Positions 54,178-62,045 of a stretch of 64,000 bases of DNA are shown here, piece after piece. Position 1 is the stretch's first letter; every line of letters begins with the position of its first letter. Location of the stretch: positions 395,954 to 459,953 of the forward strand of contig NZ_JAFBFI010000002.1 of NCBI RefSeq assembly GCF_016909175.1. The letters run 5' to 3'. Both the position numbers and the translations under genes were made by a program. This DNA comes from Peribacillus deserti (lineage in GTDB: Bacteria > Bacillota > Bacilli > Bacillales > DSM-1321). The notes under the pieces were generated by a model. The model worked only from the letters and a program-made list of their open reading frames with translations. It was not told the DNA's origin and did not search any database.

Positions 54178-55947
54178 TTAAGGAGTAACAGCATTGGCAC
54201 TCTCCGTGCTATTTTTTTTATAAATCCAGAGTGATGTCATGATAATAATAAGCAGTAAAATGATCTGCGGTATAAGCGTTTCCCAGGTAGGGTATAAGCC
54301 AAGCCAATCAATGAACGGGGCATGTTGGATGGTATGCGTTGATATCTTCTGCGACACCTGAAGTGAGTGGATGCTGATACCAAGTATTTTAAATGTGATT
54401 GTATAAATTAAGATAATTGCTGACCGGAAGAATAAGGATAATGGAATCTTAACACTGTATTTTATCATTCCAAATCCTATAAAAATCAACAGAACCGCTG
54501 CCAGTACAATCCCGGTTAAAAGCTCCTTCAAACTCATATACGGCGCCATCCCTGCATAGAAAATAATAGTTTCCGCACCTTCTCTAAATATAGACAAAAA
54601 GCTGATGACGGCAAATGAAACTAAATTCCCAGCTGCAAGGGCCTCACCCAGTTGCTTATTAATATACCGGTTCCAGCTTTGTATATTAGATTTGTTATGA
54701 AGCCATGCTCCTACCGTTAGCATCATGATTACTGCAGCGATACCTGTAATACCCTCGATATACTCTCTATTTGAAGCTGCCGTTATCTGGGAGAATACGA
54801 TATTGATAATGACAGCCAGAATGGCTCCAGATAATAGGCCAGCCCCCACTCCAAACCAAATCCACTTTTGTTTATCTGCCTGATTTACCTTCTTTAGAAA
54901 CGATATCAGGGTAGCCACGATCAATAGCGCTTCCAATCCTTCGCGGAGTAAAATCAGCATGGCATCCCAGAATGAATAGCTGGTTTTTTCTGTTAGAGGA
55001 AGCAGGCGGGTGTTCAAATTCTCTAAGATCATCTTTGCAGACTCTGCATCAGCTTTTTTCGATTCAAGCAGTCCCATGGCTGTTGGGATCTTGGTTTCTA
55101 CATCGGTGTACAGCTTGCTGTCCCTTGTCGATACCTCGCCTTCAACCATTGGCCAAATACTTAATATCTCATCTAACTTTTCGGCGGATTCTTTCATTCT
55201 GCCTTTTTCAATATCTTGTGCACTTTGGGTCAGCCGGCTTGTTACATCCCCTAATGTGTATGAAGATTTCTCATTTTTTTTGTTGATGTTTCCAGAAAGA
55301 AATTCATTGATGGAAATCCTTAACTCTTTCAAATTTTCCTTCGCCTTTTGTCGATCAGCAGGATTCTGTGTTATCGCAATACGAATAAGAGCCATCTGTT
55401 TTTCAATCTTCCCATACGAAGCCACACTCTCAGTCCGGACGACTTTTTCAGCTGATGTCCATGTCTGTAATAATTGAGAATACTGACTTTTCGCTCCTGG
55501 AATATCTCCTGTATCCACTGATGTATGTAGTGTATCAATAAGCGGGAGCAGTTTTTTTAATTGCTGTTTTTCACGCTTTTGATCGGCAGGATTTTGTTCA
55601 CTGTCATATTGAATAACAGCCTTCGACAGTTTTGATAAAAGAGAATGAATCTCGCTGGGCGCAGTGTCATTCATTAGGTCATTTTTTACTTGCAGAAGCG
55701 TTTTATCCACTGCTTTAGCTTTAGCACTGTCAGCCTTTTTGATTACTTTCCATTCTTTCTCAAAAGACTCCATGTTCTCAGCGACAGCTTCCGTATCCCC
55801 TTCCTTCACTTTCATCAGACTGTCACCAATATAAACTAAAAGTTCATCATGATTTTCAGCTGCATGACTTTGTGAAGCAAAAAGAGAAAACATAAAAAAG
55901 AATACAAGAATATAGATGATAAATCCAGCACGTTTTACAATGAGCAA
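54178..55947 (-). CDS. efeU: iron permease EfeU (FTR1 family) with extracytoplasmic domain
   Basis: A 589-residue protein. A signal peptide (to ~Ala29) and a long helical extracytoplasmic domain (~30-320) with three related segments precede the FTR1 permease of seven helices. The iron motifs REGLE (335-339) and REGAE (455-459) are both intact. The N-terminal extension makes it longer than EfeU of enteric bacteria. It imports ferrous or ferric iron delivered by EfeO/EfeB. TTG start at 55947 with AGGGAGAG upstream. Last gene of efeO-efeB-efeU. Confidence 0.9.
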   Translation of the reverse strand: MLIVKRAGFIIYILVFFFMFSLFASQSHAAENHDELLVYIGDSLMKVKEGDTEAVAENMESFEKEWKVIKKADSAKAKAVDKTLLQVKNDLMNDTAPSEIHSLLSKLSKAVIQYDSEQNPADQKREKQQLKKLLPLIDTLHTSVDTGDIPGAKSQYSQLLQTWTSAEKVVRTESVASYGKIEKQMALIRIAITQNPADRQKAKENLKELRISINEFLSGNINKKNEKSSYTLGDVTSRLTQSAQDIEKGRMKESAEKLDEILSIWPMVEGEVSTRDSKLYTDVETKIPTAMGLLESKKADAESAKMILENLNTRLLPLTEKTSYSFWDAMLILLREGLEALLIVATLISFLKKVNQADKQKWIWFGVGAGLLSGAILAVIINIVFSQITAASNREYIEGITGIAAVIMMLTVGAWLHNKSNIQSWNRYINKQLGEALAAGNLVSFAVISFLSIFREGAETIIFYAGMAPYMSLKELLTGIVLAAVLLIFIGFGMIKYSVKIPLSLFFRSAIILIYTITFKILGISIHSLQVSQKISTHTIQHAPFIDWLGLYPTWETLIPQIILLLIIIMTSLWIYKKNSTESANAVTP

Positions 55948-55980
55948 TATGAATCTCTCCCTAGAACAAAGAAGACACGA

Positions 55981-57270
55981 TTATGAAAATAGTGTCTCTC
56001 CAATATAACCGCCTTTGTGAGTACCCGGAAGGCAGGCAAAAAGTGCACTTCCTTTGTGAACCGTGTACTCATTTAATTTATCCTGCTTCGCCAGACGTTC
56101 CTGCATAGGAATAAATTGTTTGTCCGGATTCCGCTGGAAGCAGATAAACAGCAGTCCGGCATCTAAACTTCCGGTATCAGGATCCATTCCGTCCGTATAG
56201 GAATAGGAACGGCGCAGGATTTGATTCTGGCCTTTCCCATGAGCCAGGCGCATATGCGAATTCATCGGAATCACCGGCTCGCTGTTTTCATCTTTTTTTT
56301 GATAATCGGCTTTATCAAATTCATGTTTTTGCCCCAGCGGTGCCCCGCTTTCCCTAAGCCTGCCAAACGTAGCTTCCTGATCACGCAGACTGGAACGATC
56401 CCATACTTCAATATACATCTGGATACGGCGGACGACCATGTAGCTTCCACCAGCCAGCCAGGAAGTTCCATCCTCAGGCTGTACCCACACCTGCTCATTT
56501 AATTCTTTTTGATTATGAAGGTCAGGATTTACCGTTCCGTCTTTAAATCCAAATAAGTTTCTTGGTGTTTCTTTCTTAAGATCCGCCTGCTTTGTTCTCT
56601 GAAAACCAGTCTGAGCCCAGTGAATAACAGCTTTTCCCCGCGCTATTCTGACAAGGTTTCTGACCGCATGGAAAGCAACCTGAAGATCGTCCGCACAAGC
56701 CTGTATACAAATGTCTCCGCCTGTCCATTTTTCATCTAACGAATCAAGGGGAAATAATGGCAGATCCTTCAGTTCCTTAGGCCGTTTTCTTTGAAGTCCG
56801 AAGCGGTCTCTGCCATCTTTAACAAAGAGGCCTGGCCCCACACCAAATGTAATTGTCAAATTCGAAGGAGAAAGACCAGCTGCCTCACCTGTATCCTTTG
56901 GTGGCAGATAGGATTTGCCAGAGGCTTCTCCGACTCCTTTTCCTTCAGTCAGGGCAGCTGCTGCATTCGTCCAGTCCTTAAACAGCTTTATAAGGTCCTG
57001 CCGGCTTTCTGCAGTTACCTCTAATGAAACAAAGTAAATATGATCCTGCATGTCTGTAATGATTCCGGACTGGTGTTTTCCATAAAAAGGAATGAAATTA
57101 TTATCTGTTTCATCCTTTGTCATAGAATTGCCTGTGGATGTAAGAAAACTGCCTATACCCGACGCTCCGAGTAGCATGCCAGCACCGCCGATACCGGCTG
57201 CTTTTAAGACATTCCTTCTTGAAATTCTCCTTAAAGAAGAATCAGTGTTATTTTGTGAATTCTTTTCCAA
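55981..57270 (-). CDS. efeB: deferrochelatase/peroxidase EfeB (DyP type)
   Basis: A 429-residue DyP-type haem peroxidase. A twin-arginine signal (SRRNVLKAAGIGG, Arg18-Arg19) directs folded export. The GxxDG motif is GFKDG (241-245) followed by TVNP, and the proximal haem His is likely in MRLAHGKGQ. EfeB oxidises Fe(II) or removes iron from haem in the efe system. The TTG at 57270 follows GGAGGAG and is immediately next to the efeO stop codon, so translation is coupled. 33 bases separate it from efeU. Confidence 0.93.
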   Translation of the reverse strand: MEKNSQNNTDSSLRRISRRNVLKAAGIGGAGMLLGASGIGSFLTSTGNSMTKDETDNNFIPFYGKHQSGIITDMQDHIYFVSLEVTAESRQDLIKLFKDWTNAAAALTEGKGVGEASGKSYLPPKDTGEAAGLSPSNLTITFGVGPGLFVKDGRDRFGLQRKRPKELKDLPLFPLDSLDEKWTGGDICIQACADDLQVAFHAVRNLVRIARGKAVIHWAQTGFQRTKQADLKKETPRNLFGFKDGTVNPDLHNQKELNEQVWVQPEDGTSWLAGGSYMVVRRIQMYIEVWDRSSLRDQEATFGRLRESGAPLGQKHEFDKADYQKKDENSEPVIPMNSHMRLAHGKGQNQILRRSYSYTDGMDPDTGSLDAGLLFICFQRNPDKQFIPMQERLAKQDKLNEYTVHKGSALFACLPGTHKGGYIGETLFS

Positions 57271-58125
57271 TTAGGTCTCCTCCGTTACAACTCCTATTTG
57301 AGAAAGCGGCTCCGCAAGGGCATCAATCGACTGGCTTAATTGTTTAACTTCTGGTTTCGTCAGTTCTGTATAGGCCTTATACCCTTCACCTATTTTATGC
57401 TGTTCTAACAATCCAAAGACAGAATTAAACTGCTTCTGAATATCTTCTGACAGTGCTTGATCTTTTTCCATTAAAGACGGCTTCAATAGCAGATAAATCT
57501 TTTCAGCTCCCTGGACATTTGCGGCAAAATCGTATAAATCAGTATGTGAATATCGATCTTCTTCACCCGTTACCTTTGAAGTAGATACTTCATTTAATAA
57601 ATCGACCGCACCGGTTATGAGAAGTTCCGGCGTGACATCTACCGTTTCTACCTTAGCCCGAAGAAGGTTTACGTCCTTCATTAATTGTTCAGCATACTGT
57701 TCATAGCCTTTAGTCGTGTTTTCTATCCATAGGCCTTTTTCAATTCTATGGTAGCCGGTCCATTCTTTTTCAGGCACATCGCCTTCGCGGGCATCGATTT
57801 TCGGATCAAGATCTCCAAATACTTCCGCAATAGGTTCAGCACGCTCATAGTGCATGCGTGCAGGTGCATACGTTTCTTTTGCACCTTCTATATCACCAGT
57901 TTTTACGGCACTAGTGAATGTTTCTGTCTCTTTGACAAAAGCCTCTATTTCACTTAATGCATACTCACGGTATTTTAAGGCAACCTCATCCAATTTCTCT
58001 GATCCTTCCTTAACTGGAAGTTTTTCTTTTTCCTTTTGCGCTGAAGTACTATTGTCTGAATTCGAACATCCAAATAATAAACTGGTACTCATCAAGATTG
58101 CAGCGGCCATTTTTAATTTTTGCAT
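57271..58125 (-). CDS. efeO: iron-uptake lipoprotein EfeO
   Basis: A 284-residue lipoprotein. Signal MQKLKMAAAILMSTSLLFGC with lipobox Cys20, then the EfeO/peptidase M75 domain, with HYERAEPIAEVFGDLDPKID and EWTGYHRIEKGLW, the HxxE-type metal site. The N-terminal cupredoxin domain of Gram-negative EfeO is absent, as in Bacillus YwbM. It binds iron outside the cell and passes it to EfeU. ATG at 58125 with AAAGGAG upstream; the longer frame to 58158 has no site. First gene of the operon, under a Fur-box-like sequence. Confidence 0.92.
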   Translation of the reverse strand: MQKLKMAAAILMSTSLLFGCSNSDNSTSAQKEKEKLPVKEGSEKLDEVALKYREYALSEIEAFVKETETFTSAVKTGDIEGAKETYAPARMHYERAEPIAEVFGDLDPKIDAREGDVPEKEWTGYHRIEKGLWIENTTKGYEQYAEQLMKDVNLLRAKVETVDVTPELLITGAVDLLNEVSTSKVTGEEDRYSHTDLYDFAANVQGAEKIYLLLKPSLMEKDQALSEDIQKQFNSVFGLLEQHKIGEGYKAYTELTKPEVKQLSQSIDALAEPLSQIGVVTEET

Positions 58126-58183
58126 ATGTATGTAATACTCCTTTAAAAGTAGTTTCATTGACTAGTTTTATAGTATCAGATAT

Positions 58184-58198
58184 TGATAATCATTTTCA
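58184..58198. promoter_or_regulatory. Fur box upstream of efeO
   Basis: TGATAAT-C-ATTTTCA, one mismatch to the TGATAAT-N-ATTATCA core, about 60 bases before efeO. Supports repression by iron-loaded Fur. Confidence 0.85.
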
Positions 58199-58296
58199 AT
58201 TAAAAATCGCGAAAGATTCTAAAAAAAGAATTTACTACTGCTGTTACCTATACTTATCTGCTTTTAGATCTTCCTTAACAAACCAAATCACAAAAA

Positions 58297-58326
58297 ACCC
58301 TCTCCTTGTGCTTTGCAGGAGAGGGT
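58297..58326 (-). terminator. terminator of the aminopeptidase P gene
   Basis: 9-bp arms ACCCTCTCC / GGAGAGGGT, 12-base loop, then six T residues on the minus strand. Confidence 0.88.
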
Positions 58327-58334
58327 AATCCTTA

Positions 58335-59579
58335 TTATGACTTCATAAAGGCTTCAATTTCGTCAACAGATCGAATAATGTCTTTGGATAAAACTTCAGT
58401 GCCTTCTTCTGTTACTAACACATCATCTTCAATTCTTATGCCGATGCCTTCTTCTTCAATATATAATCCTGGTTCAACAGTTAACACCATTCCAGGCTTA
58501 AGGATTAAATTCTGGTAGTCGCCAACATCGTGGGTATCTAAGCCTAGAAAATGGCTGACTCCATGATAATAATATTTAGCGATTTCGCTTTCTTCTTGTA
58601 TCAAGCCTGTTTCCATGCACCCTTCAGCCAGTACTTTTTTCGTATGTTCATTTAGCCTGGCGAAAGGAACTCCTGGTTTAATCAATTCTATCGTTTCTTT
58701 TAAAGCACGTAATACAAGGTTATAGTATGTTTTTTGTTTTTCTGAGAAGGCTCCATTTACGGGAAACGTATAGCTGATATCAGCATTATAGTATTCAAAT
58801 TGAGCACCCAGATCAAGAAGTACCAGGCTGCCTTCTTCTATATCGGCATCATTTTGTTCATAATGAAGAACTGTCCCATTTTTCCCGCTTGCTGCAATCG
58901 TTCTAAAGGCATGATGCTTAACCCCTTCCGACTTAAGGATAAAGTCGAAATGAGCTTCAAGCTGATATTCTTTTTTAGCTTCTTTTGCATGGCTCATTAC
59001 ATGTAGAATTCCCTTTTGTGTAATTTCAACCGCTCTTTTAATTTTATCAATTTCTTCAGGCTTCTTAAAAACTCGCAGCTCACAAATGTCTGGATAGACA
59101 TTCTTAATTGGCAAATACGGATAATTCGATTGAATCTTAGCTGCAAATTGCTGTGCTTTCGTGGTTATTGTATCCAGTTCACGTCTCTCAAGATCTAAAA
59201 AAAGACTGGCGTCTCCATTAGCAAAAACGATTCGTGAAAACAAGGTTTCAAAATGGTCAATGAACTGTATTGAGCCTATCCCTGATTTTGCAGCTGCTTG
59301 ATCCTTTGAAATGGTCTTTCCAACCCATTTTTCCATAACAGGATCCGGCTTTTCGATGAAAAGAAACTCCTCAATTTTCTCTCCAGTTTTATGTGCCAAA
59401 AATATAATATTCGGCTCATCTATCCCTGTTAGATAGTAAAAATTCCGGTTTGGAACAAACTTATAGGCCTCATCTGCAGATTTTTGCGGAGCTTTCCCAG
59501 CAAATAATACAACTATTGATTTCTCTTCTAGCTTTTCATATAAATCTTTACGGTTATGTACATAAAATTCCTTATGCAT
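58335..59579 (-). CDS. Xaa-Pro aminopeptidase (M24B, aminopeptidase P family)
   Basis: A 414-residue cytoplasmic protease. The N-terminal creatinase-like domain (~1-165, with PNRNFYYLTGIDEPN) precedes the pita-bread domain: LLDLGAQFEYYNADISYTFP gives the two Asp ligands, YYYHGVSHFLGLDTHDVG the His, VLTVEPGLYI and GIRIEDDVLV the two Glu. It removes N-terminal residues next to proline. All five dinuclear metal ligands are visible. ATG at 59579 with AAGGTAAAG upstream. Single gene ending in a strong terminator. Confidence 0.92.
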   Translation of the reverse strand: MHKEFYVHNRKDLYEKLEEKSIVVLFAGKAPQKSADEAYKFVPNRNFYYLTGIDEPNIIFLAHKTGEKIEEFLFIEKPDPVMEKWVGKTISKDQAAAKSGIGSIQFIDHFETLFSRIVFANGDASLFLDLERRELDTITTKAQQFAAKIQSNYPYLPIKNVYPDICELRVFKKPEEIDKIKRAVEITQKGILHVMSHAKEAKKEYQLEAHFDFILKSEGVKHHAFRTIAASGKNGTVLHYEQNDADIEEGSLVLLDLGAQFEYYNADISYTFPVNGAFSEKQKTYYNLVLRALKETIELIKPGVPFARLNEHTKKVLAEGCMETGLIQEESEIAKYYYHGVSHFLGLDTHDVGDYQNLILKPGMVLTVEPGLYIEEEGIGIRIEDDVLVTEEGTEVLSKDIIRSVDEIEAFMKS

Positions 59580-59838
59580 TTCTTTACCTTCTTTCTAAAC
59601 TATAAAAATAGTAATTCCTCTAATGCAGCAGCTGGATACGTAAACAGTGTTATATATAAATAATAGATATATGGTTCAATAGAAGAATCTTGATACATTC
59701 GTCTCCGAATCGCTGCTTTACGCTGATTATGTAATGTTAATATCCAGTAAGAGGCTGCCGCAGACTGGCTTTGAAACGGGCAGAGCTGACCTCTTCTGCT
59801 TGGAAGCCTATGGGAAATGGACCTCATCCCTTCCTGCT

Positions 59839-60020
59839 GCTCGCAAAACTGACTTTTTGCTCCTAAAATTCTTAATCCTTCTCGCTTTACTTCCTTTTTG
59901 CTCGGAAATCAATAGGACTTGATCACAACACATTCCGTTGCTCGCAACATTGATTTTTTGCTCGCATTTCCTAGTTTTTGCTCGCAACTCTTTCGAACTT
60001 GCCCGCAAACTCTGATACTA
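59839..60020. repeat. degenerate 20-bp tandem repeat, locus E (core GCTCGCA)
   Basis: Nine units start at 59839, 59859, 59880, 59900, 59921, 59940, 59960, 59980 and 60001, with steps of 20, 21, 20, 21, 19, 20, 20 and 21. Cores are GCTCGCA (four times), GCTCCTA, TCTCGCT, GCTCGGA, GATCACA and GCCCGCA, mostly preceded by a T-run. Possible weaker units continue leftward to 59799. Confidence 0.9.
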
Positions 60021-60173
60021 AGAATAATTGCTGCTGACATTTAGGATCAAGGCCGCGAATAGTACCATTATATTTTTTCTGAGAGCTAATATAAAGAAAT
60101 TTTTAACTTTTTTGATTTTTATAACATATTCAATTATATCCGTTTCACTTATCTAAATGCATTTTTACATTGA

Positions 60174-60196
60174 AAAACCCCTTTGAGAGGGGTTTT
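60174..60196. terminator. terminator of the cotX gene
   Basis: AAAACCCCT-TTGAG-AGGGGTTTT, with an A-run and T-run on either side; bidirectional in form. Confidence 0.8.
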
Positions 60197-60299
60197 CTCT
60201 AGAAGGGGTGCAAAGGTATAAGGTTTGGTCGAAGGTGCATCTATTCTGCTTCAGCTTCAGTTAGTGGATATTGAAAGTACTTATGCATCCGATAATCAA

Positions 60300-60767
60300 T
60301 TATAGGATGTCAATTCTTACTAGAAGAGCAACTAGTAATTGAACAAGGATCTGGATGTTTACAGCCACTTGAGTATCCAAAGTTTCTACTGTAATGTTTC
60401 TAGAGTTTTCAATGATGGTCTTTTGGCGGGAAATTTGTTTTACCTGGGAAGATTGAAGAAGCTCTTGAGCCACTTTTTCTGCTCTGCCTGCATCAGCAAT
60501 TGAAATGTTAATTAATACAACGATTGCTGCCTGCAACGCTGCCTGCAGTGAAACCGCAGCCTTAGTATCAATAGTTGATACTGTGATATCACAAGAATCT
60601 TTAATAAAAATTAATTCTTCAGATAGCTGAAATTCACTCTTTGTTTGGACTGCTTCTTGTTCTACAGTTTCCTCATTGCACATTGGGTGGTTACGGGTAG
60701 GATCAAGAGCAGACCATCTGTCGTTACATACATCGTTTCCTGCTGACCTATAATATTCTTGGTTCAT
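60300..60767 (-). CDS. cotX: spore coat protein X/V family
   Basis: A 155-residue coat protein with two copies of the CotX/CotV domain: ELIFIKDSCDITVSTIDTKA and AALQAAIVVLINISIAD in the first, QKTIIENSRNITVETLDTQV and LVQLLVALLVRIDI in the second. In B. subtilis CotX belongs to the insoluble outer coat/crust layer. The ATG at 60767 follows AGGAGG by 7 bases; the frame to 60788 has no site. It lies downstream of a CotW-like gene in the same direction, so it is probably co-expressed late in the mother cell. Confidence 0.88.
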   Translation of the reverse strand: MNQEYYRSAGNDVCNDRWSALDPTRNHPMCNEETVEQEAVQTKSEFQLSEELIFIKDSCDITVSTIDTKAAVSLQAALQAAIVVLINISIADAGRAEKVAQELLQSSQVKQISRQKTIIENSRNITVETLDTQVAVNIQILVQLLVALLVRIDIL

Positions 60768-60834
60768 TTTTTTTCCTCCTGTATCCAAAATAGGATAGTA
60801 ATTTAATTTTTAGGAAGAGAACGGACAACTCTTC

Positions 60835-61155
60835 CTATTTATCTTTATTGAACACTTTTAACGAACTCAGGTCATTTTCAGTCGTGTTCTCAGGCTTACT
60901 TTTGCTGGTTGTTTCCGGAGATGAGTTCGTGCTTACTACGCCTGCTTCTGCTTCGGTAACATTCTTGTGTAAGTTTTTTAGAAAAGTATCAGCTTGTTTT
61001 TTTAGTTTTTTGACCGTTTTTCTTAATTCATGTTTTTCCTTATCTGAAAGATTCATAGCATTTGTTTCAATGCCATGTTTTTTTAATGTGTTGGACACAA
61101 GCATCCCCATTAACTGGGCAGTAGCGTTTTCATGTTTAGACTTTTTCTTCGACAT
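60835..61155 (-). CDS. cotW: CotW-like spore coat/crust protein
   Basis: A 106-residue hydrophilic protein. The segment AQLMGMLVSNTLKKHGIETN followed by LSDKEKHELRKTVKKLKKQA resembles CotW, the small crust protein encoded with cotX in B. subtilis. A Ser/Thr/Lys-rich tail follows (SPETTSKSKPENTTEND). ATG at 61155 with AAAGGAGGGG upstream. The symbol is tentative, from my recollection of the CotW sequence and the gene order. Confidence 0.6.
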   Translation of the reverse strand: MSKKKSKHENATAQLMGMLVSNTLKKHGIETNAMNLSDKEKHELRKTVKKLKKQADTFLKNLHKNVTEAEAGVVSTNSSPETTSKSKPENTTENDLSSLKVFNKDK

Positions 61156-61594
61156 TTTATACCCCTCCTTTGTTTATTCCCTATTACCTTATGTATACAG
61201 GCTTATTGTTGTGTTAAGGCAAACGTGTAATTTTACTTATCTTCAGCCTAAAGTTTAGAAGAGAATGCGAAAAATCTTTTTTTACATTTTCCTATGGTTC
61301 CGTTTTATGCCTTGCTTCATCATTCCGCACCTGTCCACCAGTTATATGCGTTATACCTGCTTTTAGGATCAGAGAAGGATGGATGTCTAATGTAATGCCT
61401 TTTTTCAGAAGAAAAAAAGCGATTCTTGGGATAAAGAATCGCTCCTGAAAAGATGGTTGTTTTGTTCGAGGTTTTTTCTTTATAAAGACTCGAACTAAAA
61501 AACTACTGATTTATGATCGTGTAACAATTCAGCTTCCTTAGCCATTTATTGGGCAGCCGGAAAAAAGGAAAGCGGCTATTGCGTTAAACCGTCT
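61156..61594. other. intergenic upstream of the coat genes
   Basis: Should hold a sporulation promoter for the cot genes, but I could not identify a sigma-K element with confidence. Contains the terminator at 61418-61443. Confidence 0.35.
61418..61443 (-). terminator. terminator of the 43-residue gene
   Basis: 10-bp arms AGCGATTCTT / AAGAATCGCT, 6-base loop, then seven T residues on the minus strand. Confidence 0.88.
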
Positions 61595-61726
61595 TCACCA
61601 AGCCAGCGGCTGAATCTCATTCGTGCCTTTATTGTTTTTCTCATTTGTGTTACTTCCTTCAAGCACATTCAGTTGTTTTTGGACTGCTGGAGGGTTTTTC
61701 GTACGATCTTGATGATAAGGTGTCAT
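61595..61726 (-). CDS. small hydrophilic protein, 43 residues
   Basis: ATG at 61726 follows GGAGG by 8 bases. The product begins MTPYHQDRTKNPPAVQKQLN and ends GTNEIQPLAW, rich in Asn, Gln, Lys and Pro with no hydrophobic segment. A strong terminator lies 150 bases beyond the stop. I do not recognise the family. Its setting beside coat genes suggests a spore role, but that is only position. Confidence 0.6.
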   Translation of the reverse strand: MTPYHQDRTKNPPAVQKQLNVLEGSNTNEKNNKGTNEIQPLAW

Positions 61727-62045
61727 AGTTCCTGCCTCCTATGTAATGATGGTTCTGACGCTATGGTTAGTAAAAAGCTCGATTAAAAGGAAATAAGAAA
61801 ATACTCAATCATCCTCAAGCAGCAGTATGACTATCATCCTATCCTCCATCATTATGCCTCGCGCCTAGGGAACATCGTAAATAGATGTAACTTTTATCAT
61901 AGTTAACCACTCCTTGAAAATAATTTTTATTTTAGTATATTAAATAATCTAAAAACTCTAATTACTTTAGTGCTAAATACCCGTGAATATTGATAGAGTA
62001 TTCTGATATATTTAGCTCATATCATATTTTAAAGGAGTGTTGTAT
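61727..62045. other. control region of the M6 protease
   Basis: Contains the probable promoter at 61914-61941 and a long AT-rich leader of about 100 bases. No gene seen. Confidence 0.4.
61914..61941 (+). promoter_or_regulatory. probable sigma-A promoter of the M6 protease
   Basis: TTGAAA, 16 bases, TATATT. Fits sigma-A moderately well and lies about 105 bases before the start codon. Confidence 0.4.

Larger units (their letters stand above)
59580..60299. other. long intergenic region with repeat locus E
   Basis: The left part carries the aminopeptidase promoter. Locus E fills 59839-60020. The right part has the cotX terminator. No gene seen. Confidence 0.45.

Noticed and set aside
59839..60020. 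CRISPR-like array
   Set aside because: The conserved part is only about 7 bases and the period 20, with no 24-37-base repeats, no regular unique spacers and no cas genes.
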